Positions 1 through 13,939 are shown, counted from the stretch's first letter. The stretch is DNA of 64,000 nucleotides from Austropuccinia psidii (GCA_023105745.1 JALGQZ010000009.1:34028409-34092408); one strand, 5' to 3'. Made by a program: numbers and translations. The notes: generated by a model from the sequence alone, not told the origin.

Positions 1-3000
1 CTGAAGTGATTACCAAATGGGCCAACAATTCTTGGAGGTTTAAAATGGAAAATTCTTTTGAAAGTGCCATTTTTAACTCAGAGAAAGGTAAACCACTTAC
101 TTGGTTCTTCAAGCAAAAAGACAGATTATCTGCTTTACACCCAGATATGTCTGACACTATGATTAATATGAAAATATCAAGAAAGTTTGGAGGATAATTA
201 GAACATGCTATCAAAAGCAGATGTGTAGAACCCTGTTCAACAGAAGACTACATTAATGCTATGGAAGATATCATTGCCAGAACAAGAATTGGTAAAACTT
301 GGTCTAAAATCCCAGCATAATCCAAGATGACCTCCAAGATTCCCAGAGAGGACAAAAGACCAGAAAAACCTGTCTTAAAGTGTCATAAATGTGGAAGCAC
401 TTCACATTTAGCAAACACTTGCACCAAAAAGACAAAAATCAATAAAATTCAAGTAATTGAAGAAATATAGTGTACTGAAGAGAAAGAGGAGTCTGATCAA
501 GATTCTGCAGTCTCTGAGGATACACCAGTGGAGGACTATCCGATTGAAGACATTGCAGCTTTCTTTGAGGTCACAGAAGTCCATACCCACTTGCCACAGT
601 ACAGTGAGGATTGCTGCAACCTGATAAATATCCAAGATGCCAGAATGTGTAACACAAAACCTGCTAGAGGAAAAGGTTACACTGCTGGAGAATCCTTTAT
701 CACATCAGTTTTGATAAGTGATATTGAACCCAAAATAAATTTGGATACAGGGGCATTTTGCACTTGTGTGGGAAAAGATTATCCACAAGTTATACTTCCT
801 GAATAGAAAAACCATCTATTACCAATAGAAGGTGTGAAAGTTAGTAGTGCCAGTAACAATATGTACCCCTTGGGTATATTAGACACTAATCTTTTATTTC
901 CACACCCAGCAGGAAGTGTAAGGATGAAAACTGAGATTGTGGTGATGGGTAATTGCACATCTCAGAACATCATTCTTGGAAATGATTACTTAAATATTTA
1001 TGGTATTAACATCAATAACCACAAAGACAGATATTTCACAATTGGGGATAACAAAAGACAAACATTTGCTTTTTCCAATATGCCAAAACAAATATCTGTG
1101 GTATCTTCTGTTAAGGATACTTATAAAGATGCATTTGTGTCTAATCAACTTGTTGAAGCACAAATTAATCCATCATTATCACCAAAAATGAGGAATGAAC
1201 TTATTAATGTGTTATACACATAGAATAATGAGTTTGCCTCTGATAATGCACCATTAGGTGCTATAAGGGGACATGAAGTTGATATTACTCTTAATATTTA
1301 CAGGCCATATCCTCCAGTACTTAGAAGACCAGCTTATCCAGCCAGTCCTAGAGCTAGAGAAGCCTTGGAAAAACATATCCAAGAGTTGATTCAACTTGGT
1401 GTACTAAGAAAAGTAGGCCATAATGTGGAAGTTGAAGTGACAACACCTGTTATTATTGCCTGGCATAATGATAAGTCAAGAATATTTGGAGATTTCAGAG
1501 AATTGAATACCTACACAGTTCCAGATAGGTGTCCAATCCCTACAATTCAAGAAACCTTGACTCAATTGTCTAAAGACAAGTATGTCACATCAATGGATGC
1601 ATTGAAAGGCTTCCATCAAAATGTTTTGACGCCTAAAGCTAAGAAATTACTGTGAATTATCACTCACTGTGGTATTTATGAGTATCTTAGAACGCCATTC
1701 GGCATTAAAAATGCTGCATCCCATTATCAAAGAATGATGAATACCATCTTTCGCACAGAATTGTGTGAATGATGGCTTATCATTTATATTGATGATATTA
1801 TCATATGTTCTGATTCACGGTCTTTGCACCTTGAAAGACTTGCAAGAGTACTTCAAAGGTTTGCAGAAGTGAACATGAAAATTTCACTTAAGAAATGCAA
1901 TTTTGGTTTTGAAGAACTCAAAGCATTAGGACATATTGTTTCTTCTTTAAGCTTGGGTATTGACAAAAACAAAGTAGCAGCAGTGTTACTTAAGCCAATA
2001 ACCCAGAAAAAAATAGAAATGATGTCTTTTGTTGGGTTTGCCAGTTATTATAGGCAAAAATTGAAAGACTTTGCAATTCTAGCCAAATAACTTTATAGAA
2101 TCTGTGATCAACAGACTGTATTTTAGATGACACAGGAGATAATTAAAGCTTATGAGAAGATAAGGAGAGCTCTTACAGAAGAACCTTTACTACTCATGAC
2201 TGACTGGAATATTCCCTTTAAATTGTACATTGATGCATGTGGAGATGGATTAGGGGCAGCCCTACAACAAGTCCAAATTATTGATGAAAAACCTACAGAA
2301 GGACCAGTTTGTTACATCTCAAGACAAATCAAACCAACAGAAGCCAGATATGGTGAAAGCCAAATGGAGTGCTTATGTTTGGTATGGGCACTTGAGAAAT
2401 TACACTATTACCTTGATGGCAGTGTTTTTGAAGTGATAACTGACTGTAATGCAGTAAAATCACTTCTTAACATGAAAACTCCCAACAGACATATGTTGAG
2501 ATGGCAAATAGCTATTCAAGAATATAGAGGAAACATGACTATAGTTCATAAAGAAGGAAACATTCACAAGAATGCTGATGGACTTAGTAGATGGGCTTTA
2601 GCCAACACTACTGATAACCCAGCTTATGTACCTTTGGAAGCTGAACCACAGATTCCAATTGAAGGAATTAACATAACTGATATTGGGACTGAATTCTTTG
2701 AGGAGGTCAGAGAATCTTATAAACAAGACAAGAATTGCCATATCTTGACTTCTTTATTAGATAAAGACTGCAAGGACACATCTTTAGTTAATGCACTTGA
2801 TGAAGTTTGGAAAAATTCCTATTCTGAAGGAAGATTTCACTTGTTTGATGGGATCATTTACCACAGAACAAAACATTCTTGTGTTATGACATTGTGCAGT
2901 AGATTACGTATCAATACCATTCTTCATGAATGTCATGATAGTATCTACTCTGAACACTTGAAAAAGTGAAGAACTGTGCATGGTGGCCATCTTGGAGAAA

Positions 3001-3848
3001 GGAAACCATTGAATATTGCCATACCTGTGACAGATGCCAAAAAGCAAACAGGAGTACAGGCAAGAAATTTGAACTTATGATCCATATTCAAGAACCAAAA
3101 TCCCCTTGGGAAGTTGTTCACATGGATTGGGTAACAGCATTTCCTACAAGTGGTGACAAAGGTTATAATGCTTGTTTAGTCATTGTAGACAGATATAGCA
3201 AGACTCCCATATTCTTACCATGTCATAAGGATGAGACTGCTATGGATACAGCTCTTCTTCTATGGAGTAGATTTATTTCTCATACAGGATTGGTTAAGAA
3301 TATCATAAGTGATAGAGATCCCAAGTTCACATCTTCACTTTGGACCAATCTTCATAGATTTTTTGGGACTAAGCTATCATTCTCTACAGCATATCACTCT
3401 CAAACAGATGGGCTAGCAGAGAGGATGATTCAAACTTTAGGAGACATGGTCAGGAGATTCTGTGCTTATGGGTTAGAATTCAAAGACTCAGATGGCTTTA
3501 CCCATGACTGGTGCACTCTAATACCTGCACTAGAATTGGCATACAAGACATCAGTACATTCTTCCACAGGACAAACTCCTGTTATGTTAGAAAAATGATG
3601 GAATCCAAGCCTCCCAGCAGACACACTGAGGAAATACTTGATTGAAATTCATCCTACAGCTTCCAGATTCAAAGTAATGCTTGATGAAGTGAAACATCAT
3701 GCAAAACAACGTATGAATGATGCTTCTTATTATGCAAAACAGAAGTGGGACAAGAGTCATAAAGTACCAGACTTCAAAGTAGGGGACTTAGTTCTAGTTT
3801 CAACCTTAAATTTTCATAATATCAAAGGCCCAAAGAAACTTGAAGATT
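1..3848 (+). pseudogene. Broken gag-pol of A1
   Basis: The coding relic of a Ty3/Gypsy polyprotein. Recognisable in order are the Gag C-terminal half, a CCHC knuckle (CHKCGSTSHLANTC, near 382), a DTG retropepsin (near 745), RT with YIDD (near 1789), RNase H (near 2230), the integrase HHCC region (2930-3050) and DDE core (3120-3440). One frame carries in-frame stops near 198, 318, 468, 804, 1221, 1653, 1770 and 2088. Near 2950 a deletion of about 19 bases, compared with 12631-12650 of A2, shifts the frame. Another stop lies at 3596. The GPF module and chromodomain-like tail are missing. It cannot encode a working product. Confidence 0.9.
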
Positions 3849-4949
3849 CAAAAGAGTAATTAAAACCCTTTTTGGACTTGTATCCATTGATTTACCTCAT
3901 AGCAACCAGTGAAACACTGATCTTTGCAATTCTACATAGAAATGAGGTAAAAACTTCAAAAATTCATTAAAAATACAATTCTTAATAAATATTTCTGAAA
4001 CTTTAAGGACTAATAGAGAGCTGTATTATCTATGGTACAACCAAAAAGAATTATGGTTTTACTAGTAAAATTAAAATTCTTACTTACAGTCCATTGTTTT
4101 ACTATTCTACGTGAAACACTGAATCTTCAAAAATTCACAGTAATTACAACCTGTGATGAAATTGCCAATAACATTGATAGCTTTGAGAAATCAATGATTC
4201 TTTGGGAATAAAAGAAGATTTACAGATTTCACTCCTTTTATTCTTAACCATATTGGCGTTGGTAGTCACGCAAAAGCATCAATTAAGTAATTATGATAAT
4301 CTTACATGACAACAGATGATGCAATCAATAATCCAAAAAGGTTTATTGTTTTGTCACTCACTGGTTTTTCAGTTTGCTCCATGGCATGCCTCTGTGAGCT
4401 GTTGTTGACTTAAAAGAGGCCTCCTCTTGCTGTTTTTTCCAATCATCATCTCCTTATTATCATGTAAATCATTACTACCAACAAGTAAGTATTATTTATT
4501 GCTATTATTATATGTTTTAAATCTTTCAGAATCAATCAGAAAAACGTTAAATCATAGAATTCAACTATATCTCTGTATCTTATCTTTCAATAAGTTCTTT
4601 GGAATATTAGTGAGTGATTTATTTTAATTCTTAAAATTTTTTTCTAAAATTAGTTTTCTACAAGAATTATCATTATAATTATTCTTGCAAAAGATAATGA
4701 TATATTAAAATAATTTTTATTATTTGAATAAAAGAAGCTTTATTATTAAGATCTTCTTGTAATTGATTCTTGTAGACAATTACTTTCTCACTGTTAAAAT
4801 CACTAGTAGTGTTTAACACATGAAAAAAATAATTCTTGAATTATTTAATTGTGGTTAGAATAACATATTGTTATTATATTTCATAAGAACAGTCATAGTA
4901 CTGTTGATTAATAGTAATACTATCATCAGTTTCATAGACAAATCTTACA
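3849..4949 (+). repeat. A1 3' LTR, 5'-truncated
   Basis: Matches A2 LTR sequence from about 6385 to 7538, including the TTAAAAG box, the ACCAACAA/GTAAGT donor-like site (near 4482) and the end CATAGACAAATCTTACA. The first ~770 bases of the LTR are missing and the rest joins directly to integrase code at a short AAAAGAG match. There is no gene in this stretch. Confidence 0.85.
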
Positions 4950-5618
4950 AAGACTTGGAAATATGATTAGGTTCCAAGAACCCAGCAGACCTTGGGAAAT
5001 TTTCCATATGGATTGGGTAACTGGTCTGCAACCAGGGGGTGACAGAAGTTATAATGCTTGCCTAGTGATTGTTGAAAATTTAGTAAGACTCCGATCTTTC
5101 TACCATGTCACAAGAATGATACAGCCATGGATACAGCTCCTCTGATATGGAATAGAGTAGTATCATGGACTGGCATATTCACAAACATCATTAGTGACAT
5201 AGATCCCAAATTCACCACAGCACTATGGACAAATATTCACCAACTATTTGGGACAAAATTATCCTTCTCTACATCCTACCACCCACAAACTGATGGTTTG
5301 GCTGAAAGGATGATCCAGACCTTAGAAGATATGGTGAGAAGCCTTTGTGCATATGGCAATGAATGTAAAGATTGTGATGGATTTACCCATTATTGGTGTA
5401 CTCTTTTACCAGCACTAGAATTGGCATATAAGAGATATATTCAAGCCAGTACCAATCAAACTTCTGCTATTCTAGACAAAGGATGTAATCCCAAATTACC
5501 TCAAGATTCCTTGAGGAAAGAATTGGTTGAAATACATCCTACAGATTCTAACTTCAAAGGAATGCTAGACAAAGCTAGAAAGCATACAGTGAGGTGCATG
5601 GAAGACTCTTTTGCATAT
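4950..5618 (+). pseudogene. Element B1 integrase fragment, left part
   Basis: Family-B integrase core, collinear with 56446-57117 of B4: the HMDWVTGL catalytic Asp segment, the ISDIDPKF second Asp segment and the GLAERM Glu segment. A frameshift lies near 5090. It is bounded on the left by the A1 LTR end and on the right by the A2 LTR start. The reading resumes at 15997, showing that A2 interrupted one B1 copy. Confidence 0.88.
5614..5618. repeat. Target-site duplication of A2, left copy (CATAT)
   Basis: CATAT directly before the A2 LTR start TGTGAGCC; the right copy is at 15992-15996 directly after the LTR end TTACA. Joining the flanks across one copy restores family-B integrase order. Confidence 0.92.
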
Positions 5619-7538
5619 TGTGAGCCTTGAGGTATATTTTACATACCCAAATAGGCCACAATTATCTTAAAAAGAAATTTTGAATTATACATAACTCACA
5701 AATCATGCATATATTCAAAATTCATCATTTTTGATTTCAGAAAAGATGAATAACTTTTTATTGAGTAAGTAAATCCATGGATTTAAGACCAGATTTGGAT
5801 TCTACACAAAAATTCACCTAGGGTAGCTCCATAGGGTGAATAAGCTCAAATTAACTCCTTGAGGTGGTAATATGGAAAATGCTTCAACACCACATCATTA
5901 ATACCACATAAAAGATCCATGAAAATTTTTGTTTTTCTTGATTTTACGCCAAAATAATGGGAAAGTGAGAAATCCCATGTTACATATACACTAAGAATAG
6001 TGTTATACATGTTTTGAGCACTTAATATTATGGTATTCGTACATGCAATTTTGGTACACCCATAGTGGATATCTCACTTGAAGCTTAATTTTCTATTTTG
6101 ATGTGAAAAATAAGCAAGGGGGACAAAAGACATCAAAGAGAGCCAGGGTACCCAACTTCTGAGGCCCCAGAGGCGTGGATAGCTCCAAAGCTTGGTTCCA
6201 TGGCTGAACTTCACCCAATTGGTAAACTAAACCTCTTTGGGAACTTGGTTACCAAGTTACAACTACTGTAAAACACCAGAAAATAGCAAATAACCTGCTA
6301 TTTTGACGTGCCAAGGAGGTAAAAAGATACTTACACTCCTGTAACCATGTCAATTACTAATGACTTTCCATGGATAAACCCCAAAAGAGTAATTAAAACC
6401 CTTTTTGGACTAGTATCCATTGATTTACCTCATAGCGACCAGTCAAACACTGATATTTGCAATTCTATGTAGAAATGATGTAAGAACTTCAAAAATTCAT
6501 TAAAAATACAATTGTTAATTAATCTTTCTGAAACTTTCAGGACTTATGATGAGCTGTATGCCCTATTGTACAACCAAAAAGAATTACAGTTTTACTAGTA
6601 AAATTCAAAGTTTTACTTACAGTCCATTTTTGGTTATTCTATGTGAAACACTGAATCTTCAAAAATTCACAGTAAATACAATCTGTGATGAAATTGTCAA
6701 TAACATTAATAACTTTGGGAAATCAATAATTACTTTGGAATAAAAGAAGATTTACAAATGTTACTCCTCTTATTCTTAACCATATTGGGGTTGGTAGTCA
6801 CGTAAAAGCATCAATTAAGCAATTATGACAATTTTACGTGACAACAGATGATGTAAGTACTAATCCAAAAGGGTTTAATGCTTTCTCACTCACTGGTTAT
6901 TCAGTTTGCTCCATGGAACGCCTCTGTGAGCTGTTGTTGACTTAAAAGAGGTCTCCTCTTGCTGTTTTTTCCACATCATCATCTTATTATCATTTAAACC
7001 ATTATTACCAACAAGTAAGTCTTAGTTACAGCTATTCTTAAGTGTTTTAAATCTTTGAGAATCAATCAGAAAGACGTGAAAGCATAGAATCCAACTATAT
7101 ATTGTTTTAATCCTGCTATAAACCATTTTGATCTCTTAAATCCACAATTCTACGTCAGATTTCTCTACTTTCATCTATCAATAAGTTCTTTGGAGTATTA
7201 GTGAGTCATTTATCTTTAATTCTTGAATTTTTTCTCTAGTAATAGTTTTCTTCAAGGATTATCTTTATAATTATTCTTGCAAAAGATAATTATATATTAA
7301 AATAATTTTATTATTTTAATAAAAGTTTTTATTATTAAATTCTTCTTGTAATTGATTCTTGTAGACAATTACTTGCTCACTGTTAAAATCACTAGTAGTG
7401 CTCAACACGTGAAAGAAATAATTATTTAACTATTTAATTGTGGTTATAATAATATTTTATTATTATATTTCATAAGAACAGACATAGTACTGTTGATTAA
7501 TAGTAATATTATCTTCAGTTTCATAGTCACATCTTACA
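5619..7538 (+). repeat. A2 5' LTR
   Basis: Begins TGTGAGCCTTGAGG and ends ATCTTACA. A TATA-like TTAAAAG is at 6942-6948. About 65 bases later comes a strong splice-donor match ACAA/GTAAGT (exon end 7014), present in all three family-A LTR copies here. ORFs inside are short and I regard them as chance. Confidence 0.92.
7015..7020 (+). promoter_or_regulatory. Predicted 5' splice site of the A2 leader intron (GTAAGT)
   Basis: ACCAACAA/GTAAGT is conserved in the A1 LTR and in the 3' LTR of A2 (near 15466). Joined to the acceptor at 8032/8033, the exon end ...ACAA meets TGTCTTTAATC and makes an ATG. The intron would be 1018 bases. Splicing is inferred from sequence only. Confidence 0.55.
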
Positions 7539-8032
7539 TTTGGGGGCCTGGCCGTGATTGTAACCAGATTTTTGGATATAATCATATTCTAGACTTCATT
7601 TTTGTGTTCTGAAAAACCACCATACCTACCACATCTTACATTTGGGGGCCTGGCCATGTTTTTTGACCCTTGTACCCTTAATTAATATATTTTTAAGTTC
7701 TAAAATATATTAATTTAACTTTTTTTTTTCTTCAATTTAAAGAAAAAATTATTTTTATTTTTGAAATTTTCTTAAAATCTTATATCATTGAGGAATTTGG
7801 TTTAATTTTGTACTGTTTTTACACGTGGCTTTTTCACATCCAAAAACTTATAAAATTATTCTTTGAGTTACTCTGACTTAATTTTTTATTCAAATTCTTA
7901 AATTTTAATACCTTTTTCTTTAAAAAGAATATCATTTTTTTTAATATCAAAAAAATAATAAAACTTATAAAAAATCTTTTAAAACATCTTAAATCACAAA
8001 AATAATTTCTTTTATCATATTTTTTCTTTAAG
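7539..8032 (+). other. A2 leader with duplicated primer-binding site
   Basis: PBS-like TGGGGGCCTGGCC occurs twice, at 7541-7553 and 7643-7655, each after CATCTTACATT, so about 100 bases around the LTR/PBS junction are duplicated. The downstream context of the second copy (CATGTTTTTTGACC) is closer to that of element D, so it is probably the original. The rest is AT-rich with no gene and ends in a pyrimidine-rich acceptor TTTCTTTAAG. Confidence 0.7.
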
Positions 8033-8393
8033 TGTCTTTAATCAAATACTGTGCAGCTGGCAACAGACTCAGTAAAAGATGCATCACTAGTCCTGAATCT
8101 TCAGAAGCAGAATCTGAAGAAAGTATTGAGGTGCAAATTGCTAAAAGAGGCACCCTATTTAACTCAGAAAAGAATAAATTACCACCAAAAGGTGTGTTTT
8201 TATCTTTAAATTGACATAAAAATGGTGCATACCAGAAATGGAAGCAACTATTCAGTCCAACCAGATGGATGTGGACAAGGAAGAGGCAAGACCAAATCCA
8301 GAAGTGCCAAATCTTCCACAAGAAAGACACATCTGGAGGATGCCAGAGTTGCCCCCCATTCCCCAAGGTCTGTACCAACAGATTTTGACGTGA
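8033..8393 (+). pseudogene. A2 ORF1: spliced small upstream protein, truncated
   Basis: Exon 8033-8191 starts with TG directly after an AG acceptor and reads (A)TG TCT TTA ATC. A 44-base intron (8192-8235, GTGTGT...ACCAG) ends inside the Gag Thr-Arg codons. The frame then continues as EMEATIQSNQMDVDKEE and stops at 8391. A later stretch in this ORF's downstream frame (about 8750-8998, with GYRIPK and MARTLMEF) resembles the end of B4 ORF1 at 52200-52347, so the protein was probably longer before decay. No known domain is recognised. Confidence 0.5.
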
Positions 8394-11300
8394 ATTCTGA
8401 GCCTGAACTAATTCATGATATTATTTCCAGGACTGAACCATTTCCAAGTGGCAGCAATAGAAATATATCAATGCCAGTACAAAAATTGATTCAGAGCAGC
8501 CAAGGAGGAAGAATGGGAAATCTGCCCAAGCCTTTGGCAGGGGGCCATGAGCTCCTACTTACACATCAAGAGTTTTCTGGGTCAGGAGAAGACCATAGAA
8601 CTCCCAGGAGGTTGGAGCCCCCTTTCTTGCAAAGACAAGGTCAAAAAGATAAAGAACTGGTTGAAGAACCAAAGTCTTTTATCATAGACCAGAAGAAAGA
8701 GTTGGAAATGACTCCAGCTTTGGAGACAGAGGCACCAGTGGCGTCCACCAGCTCCAAACCAGCTCCAGAAGTGTCCAAGGACAAGCCCAAGGGACCTCAG
8801 AAGAAGCAGAAAGGTCCCAAGAACCATCAAGGCAAAGGAAAAGGCAAAGCCAATTGGCACAGACCTTACCCACAAGGGTACAGGATCCCCAAATTGGAGC
8901 CTTCAGCCGTGGACAGTGTCTTCAATATGGCCAGGACTCTGATGGAATTTACAGCCAAAGAGCAGGAAAGGATGAACAGAAACTTTCCACGGAAATAATT
9001 GGTGTTCAGACTTGTATTAATGTAGAAATTGGTAAACTTGATGGCAAGTTAACTAAAATTGCATCAGATATAGTTGAATTAAAGAAAAATGACAAGAAAT
9101 ACATTGAATTGCACCAAGTGACAAATGCCAAACTGGACTCAATTACCAATTATTTCATAAGAATTGAAAACATGTGCCAAGTTCAGCATGGGGAGATGGA
9201 AGATCTTTCCATTTTTAAAATGAATGATCAACTTAAGACTCTGCGAGACCATGTCTTGAAGATAGTTGAGAATACCAATCAATTTGCTATACACTTAGCA
9301 AAAAGTGACAGTGAATGGCAGAAGTTGAAGAATGAAATAATTGCAAATGTGGAACAAATTCATAAGAATCATGAACCACATATTCCAAGACATTCTACAC
9401 CTTTAACTTAAGAGAAACGTTCTGTTAAAGAAAGTCTCACCCCATTCTTAGGAGAAAATGCCTAGTCTGCAAGAGATATTCCCAAGATAGAAGAATGGCC
9501 AACATTCTCTGGTGAAGGAGAATACAACCATATTGAATTCATCAGGACTATTGATATGTTGCAAGAAGACTTTACTATACCTGATGAAATCATAGTGGGA
9601 AAATTACAATGTCTGTTTACCAGAACTGCAAAGAAATGGTATTACAAAATGAGGATTGATCATGGTAAACATGATTGGTCTTGGTGGAAATCTGAAGTGA
9701 TCATCAAATGGGCCAACAATTCTTGGAGGTTTAAGATAGAAAATGCCTTTGAGAGTGCCATTTTTAACTTAGAGAAAGATAAACCACTTACTTGGTTCTT
9801 CAAACAAAAAGACAGATTATCTGCTTTACAACCAGATATGTCTGACACTATGATTAATATGAAAATATTAAGAAAGTGTGGAGGAGAATTAGAACATGCT
9901 ATCAAAAGCAGATGTGTAGAACCCTGTTCAACAAAAGACTACATTAATGCTATGGAAGATATCATTGCCAGAACAAGAATTGGTAAAACTTGGTCTAAAA
10001 TCCCAGCAGAATCCAAGATGACCTCCAAGATTCCCAGAGAGGACAAAAGACCAGAAAAACCTGTCTTAAAGTGTCATAAATGTGGAAGCACTTCACATTT
10101 AGCCAACACTTGCACCAAAAAGGCAAAAATCAATGAAGTTCAAGTCATTGAAGAAGCTCAATGTACTGAAGAGAAGGAGGAATCTGATCAAGATTCTGCA
10201 ATCTCTGAAGATACACCAGTGGAGGACTATCCCATTGAAAACATCACAGCTTTCTTTGAAGTCACTGAAGTCCATACCGACTTGCCACAGTATAGTGAAG
10301 ATTGCTACAACCTTATTAATGTTCAGGATGCCAGAATGTGTAAAACCAAACCTGCTAAAGGAAAAGGTTATACTGCTGGAGCATCTTGTATCACATCAAT
10401 TCTGATGAATAATGTTGAAGCCAAAGTCAATTTGGATACAGGAGCATTTTGCACTTGTGTAGGCAAAGATTATCTCCAAGCTATACTTCCTGAATGGAAA
10501 AACCATCTATTACCAATAGAAGGTATACAATTTAGTAGTGCCAGTACCAATATGTACCCTTTGGGTATACTAGAAACTACTCTTGTATTTCCCCATCCTA
10601 CAGGAAGTATAAGAATGAAAGCTGAGGTTGTAGTAATGGACAACTGCACATCTCAACATATCATTCTTGGAAATGATTACCTAAGTATTTATGGTATTGA
10701 CATCAATAACCATAAAGACAGATATTTCACAATTGGGGATAACAAAAGACAGAAATTTGCCTTCTTCAATATGCCAAAGCAAATATCAGTAGTATCTTCT
10801 GAGAAAGATACTTATAAAGAAGAGTTTGTGTCCACACAACTTGTTGAAGCACAAATTAATCCATCATTGTGACCACAAATGAAGAATGAACTTATTCATG
10901 TGTTATACACGTACAATACTGCATTTGCCTCTGATAATGAACCATTAGGTGCTATAAGAGGACATGAAGTTGATATTACTCTTAGTATTGACAGATCATA
11001 TCCCCCAGTACTTAGAAGACCAGCTTATCCAGCCAGTCCCAGAGCTAGAGAAGCCTTGGAGAAACATATCCAAGAATTATCTCAACTTGGTGTACTAAGA
11101 AAAGTAGGCCATAATGAGGAGGTTGAAGTGACAACACCTGTTATCATTGCTTGGCATAATGATAAGTCGAGAATATTTGGAGATTTTAGAGCTTTGAATA
11201 CCTACACAGTTCCAGATAGGTATCCAATCCCTAGAATCCAAGAAACCTTGACTCAATTATCTAAAGCCAAGTATATAGCATCAATAGATGCATTAAAACG

Positions 11301-13939
11301 TTTCCTCAGAATGTTTTGACGCCTAAAGATAAGAAATTACTTAGAATTATCACTCACTGTGGTATTTTTGAGTATCTTAGAATGCCATTTGGCATTAAAA
11401 ATGCTCCATCTCATTATCAAAGAATGATGAATACCATCTTCCCCACAGCATTGTCTGAAGGAGTGCTTATCATTTATATTGATAATATTATCATATGTTC
11501 TGACTCATGGTCTTTGCACCTTGAAAGACTTGCAAAGGTACTCCACAAAGTTGCAGAAGTGAATATGAAAATTTCACTTAAGAAATGCAACTTTGGTTTT
11601 GAAGAACTTGAAGCATTAGGACATGTGGTTTCTGGTTTGAGCTTGGGTATTGACAATAATAAAGTGGCAGCAGTGCTACTTAAGCCAATACCCCAGAATA
11701 AAATAGAAATGATGTCTTTTCTTGGATTTGCTAGTTACTATAGGCAACACTTGAAAGACTTTGCAATTCTAGCCAAGTCACTCTATAGAATCTGTGATCA
11801 ACAGACTGTATTTGGGATGACACAGGAGAGAATTAAAGCTTATGAGAAGATAAAGAAAGCCTTACAGAAGCACCTTTACTCCTCATGCCTGACTGGAATA
11901 TTCCTTTCAAATTGTACATTGATGCATGTGGAGATGGATTAGGGGCAGCCCTACATCAAGTCCAAATTATTAATGACAAACCTACAGAAGGACCAGTTTG
12001 TTATATCTCAAGACAAATCAAACCAACAGAAGCCAGATATGGTGCAAGCCAAATGGAGTGCTTATGTTTGGTATGGGCACTTGAGAAATTACACTATTAC
12101 CTTGATGGCAGTGTTTTTGAAGTGATAACTGACTGTAATGCAGTAAAATCACTTCTTAACATGAAAACTCCCAACAGACATATGTTGAGATGGCAAATAG
12201 CTATTCAAGAATATAGAGGAAACATGACTATAGTTCATAAAGGACGAAACATTCACAAGAATGCTGATGGACTTAGTAGATGGGCTTTAGCCAACACTCC
12301 TGATAACCCAGCTTATGTACCTTTGGAAGCTGAACCACAGATTCCAATTGAAGGAATTAACATAACTGATATTGGGACTGAATTCTTTGAGGAGGTCAGA
12401 GAATCTTATAAACAAGAAAAGAATTGCCATATCTTGACTTCTTTATTAGATAAAGACTGCAAGGACACATCTTTAGTTAATGCACTTGATGAAGTTTGGA
12501 AAAATTCCTATTCTGAAGGAAGATTTCACTTGTTTGATGGGATCATTTACCACAGAACAAAACATTCTTGTGTTATGACATTGTGCAGTAGATTACGTAT
12601 CAATAACATTCTTCATGAATGTCATGATAGTATCTACTCTGGACACCTGTCAGAAGACAGAACACTTGAAAAAGTGAAGAACTGTGCATGGTGGCCATCT
12701 TGGAGAAAAGAAACCATTGAATATTGCCATACCTGTGACAGATGCCAAAAGGCAAACAGGATTACAGGCAAGAAACTTGGACTTATGATCCATATTCAAG
12801 AACCAAAATACCCATGGGAAGTTGTTCACATGGATTGGGTAACAGAACTTCCTACAAGTGGTGAAACAGGTTATAATGCTTGTTTAGTCATAGTAGACAG
12901 ATATAGCAAAACTCCCATATTCTTACCATGTCATAAAGATGACACTGCTATGGATACAGCTCTTATTTTATGGAGTAGAGTTATTTCTCATACAGGATTA
13001 TTTAAGAATATCATAAGTGACAGAGATCCTAAATTCACATCTGCACTTTGGACAAATCTTCATAGATTGTTTGGGACTAAGTTATCATTCTCTACAGCAT
13101 ATCACCCTCAGACAGATGGGCTAGCAGAGAGGATGATTCAAACTTTAGAGGAAATGATCAGGAGATTCTGTGCTTATGGATTAGAATTCAAAGACTCAGA
13201 TGGCTTTACCCATGACTGGTGCCCTCTGATACCTGCATTAGAATTGGCATATAAGACATCAGTCCATTCTTCCACAGGACAAACTCCTGCTATGTTAGAG
13301 AAAGGATGGAATCCAAGACTCCCAGCAGACACACTGAGGAAAGACTTGATTGAAATTCATCCTACAGCTTCCAGCTTCAAAATAATGCTTGATAAAGTAT
13401 GACTTCATGCAAAACAAAGTATGAATGATGCTTTTGATTATGCAAAACAGAAGTGGGACAAGAGTCATAAAGTACCAGACTTCAAAGTAGGGGACTTAGT
13501 TTTAGCTTCAACCTTGAATTATAACAATATCAAAGGCCCAAAGAAGCTTAAAGATTCTTATGTAGGACCTTTTGTTATTGTTGCTTTACATGGAACCAAT
13601 GCAGTTCAAGTGGAATTGAGTGGTGAATTGGAAAATAAACACCCCACCTTTCCAGTCAGCTTGATAAAGCCTTATCAACCAGCTGATAAAGAATTGTTTC
13701 CTTTAACAAACCCAACTCCTTTAACTGTACCACCTGTGGAACAGAATGAATACAAAAAGATAAAGAAAGTCATTAAAGAAAGGAGACTTAGGGGTAAAAA
13801 TCAAAGAGAATATCTTGTCAGATATATAAATCCAGTACATGAAGATGAATGGATGGCAGAATCAGAAATACCTGACTCGGATAAACTCTTAAGAAGATTC
13901 AGACATGAAAGAAGGCCACAAGCCTCAATATGTCTATAA
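8222..13939 (+). pseudogene. Broken gag-pol of A2
   Basis: Gag starts at ATG 8222 (MVHTRNGS), just inside the predicted second intron. The Gag frame moves by -1 between about 8640 and 8860, then has stops at 9409, 9463 and 10870. Further shifts lie near 11310 and 11860, and there is a stop near 13400. A CCHC knuckle (near 10073), DTG protease (near 10435), RT, RNase H, HHCC and DDE integrase, GPF and a chromodomain-like tail (13760-13910, REYLVRY...DEW) are all recognisable. The RT box reads YIDN instead of YIDD near 11477, so even a repaired frame would lack a catalytic Asp. Confidence 0.92.

Larger units (their letters stand above)
1..4949 (+). mobile_element. Element A1: 3' part of a decayed family-A Ty3/Gypsy element
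   Basis: The copy enters the window in mid-gag and runs through protease, RT, RNase H and most of integrase, then jumps at 3848/3849 into the 3' part of a family-A LTR ending ...CTTACA at 4949. It is collinear with 9690-13550 of A2. The flank after 4949 is family-B integrase sequence, so A1 sat inside element B1. The left half, and so the matching target-site copy, lies outside the window. Confidence 0.9.

Noticed and set aside
8222..8998. Treating the 258-codon A2 frame as one stand-alone protein
   Set aside because: Comparison with B4 shows that its first part is the Gag N-terminus and its last part (GYRIPK...MARTLMEF) belongs to ORF1; a single indel fused the two frames.
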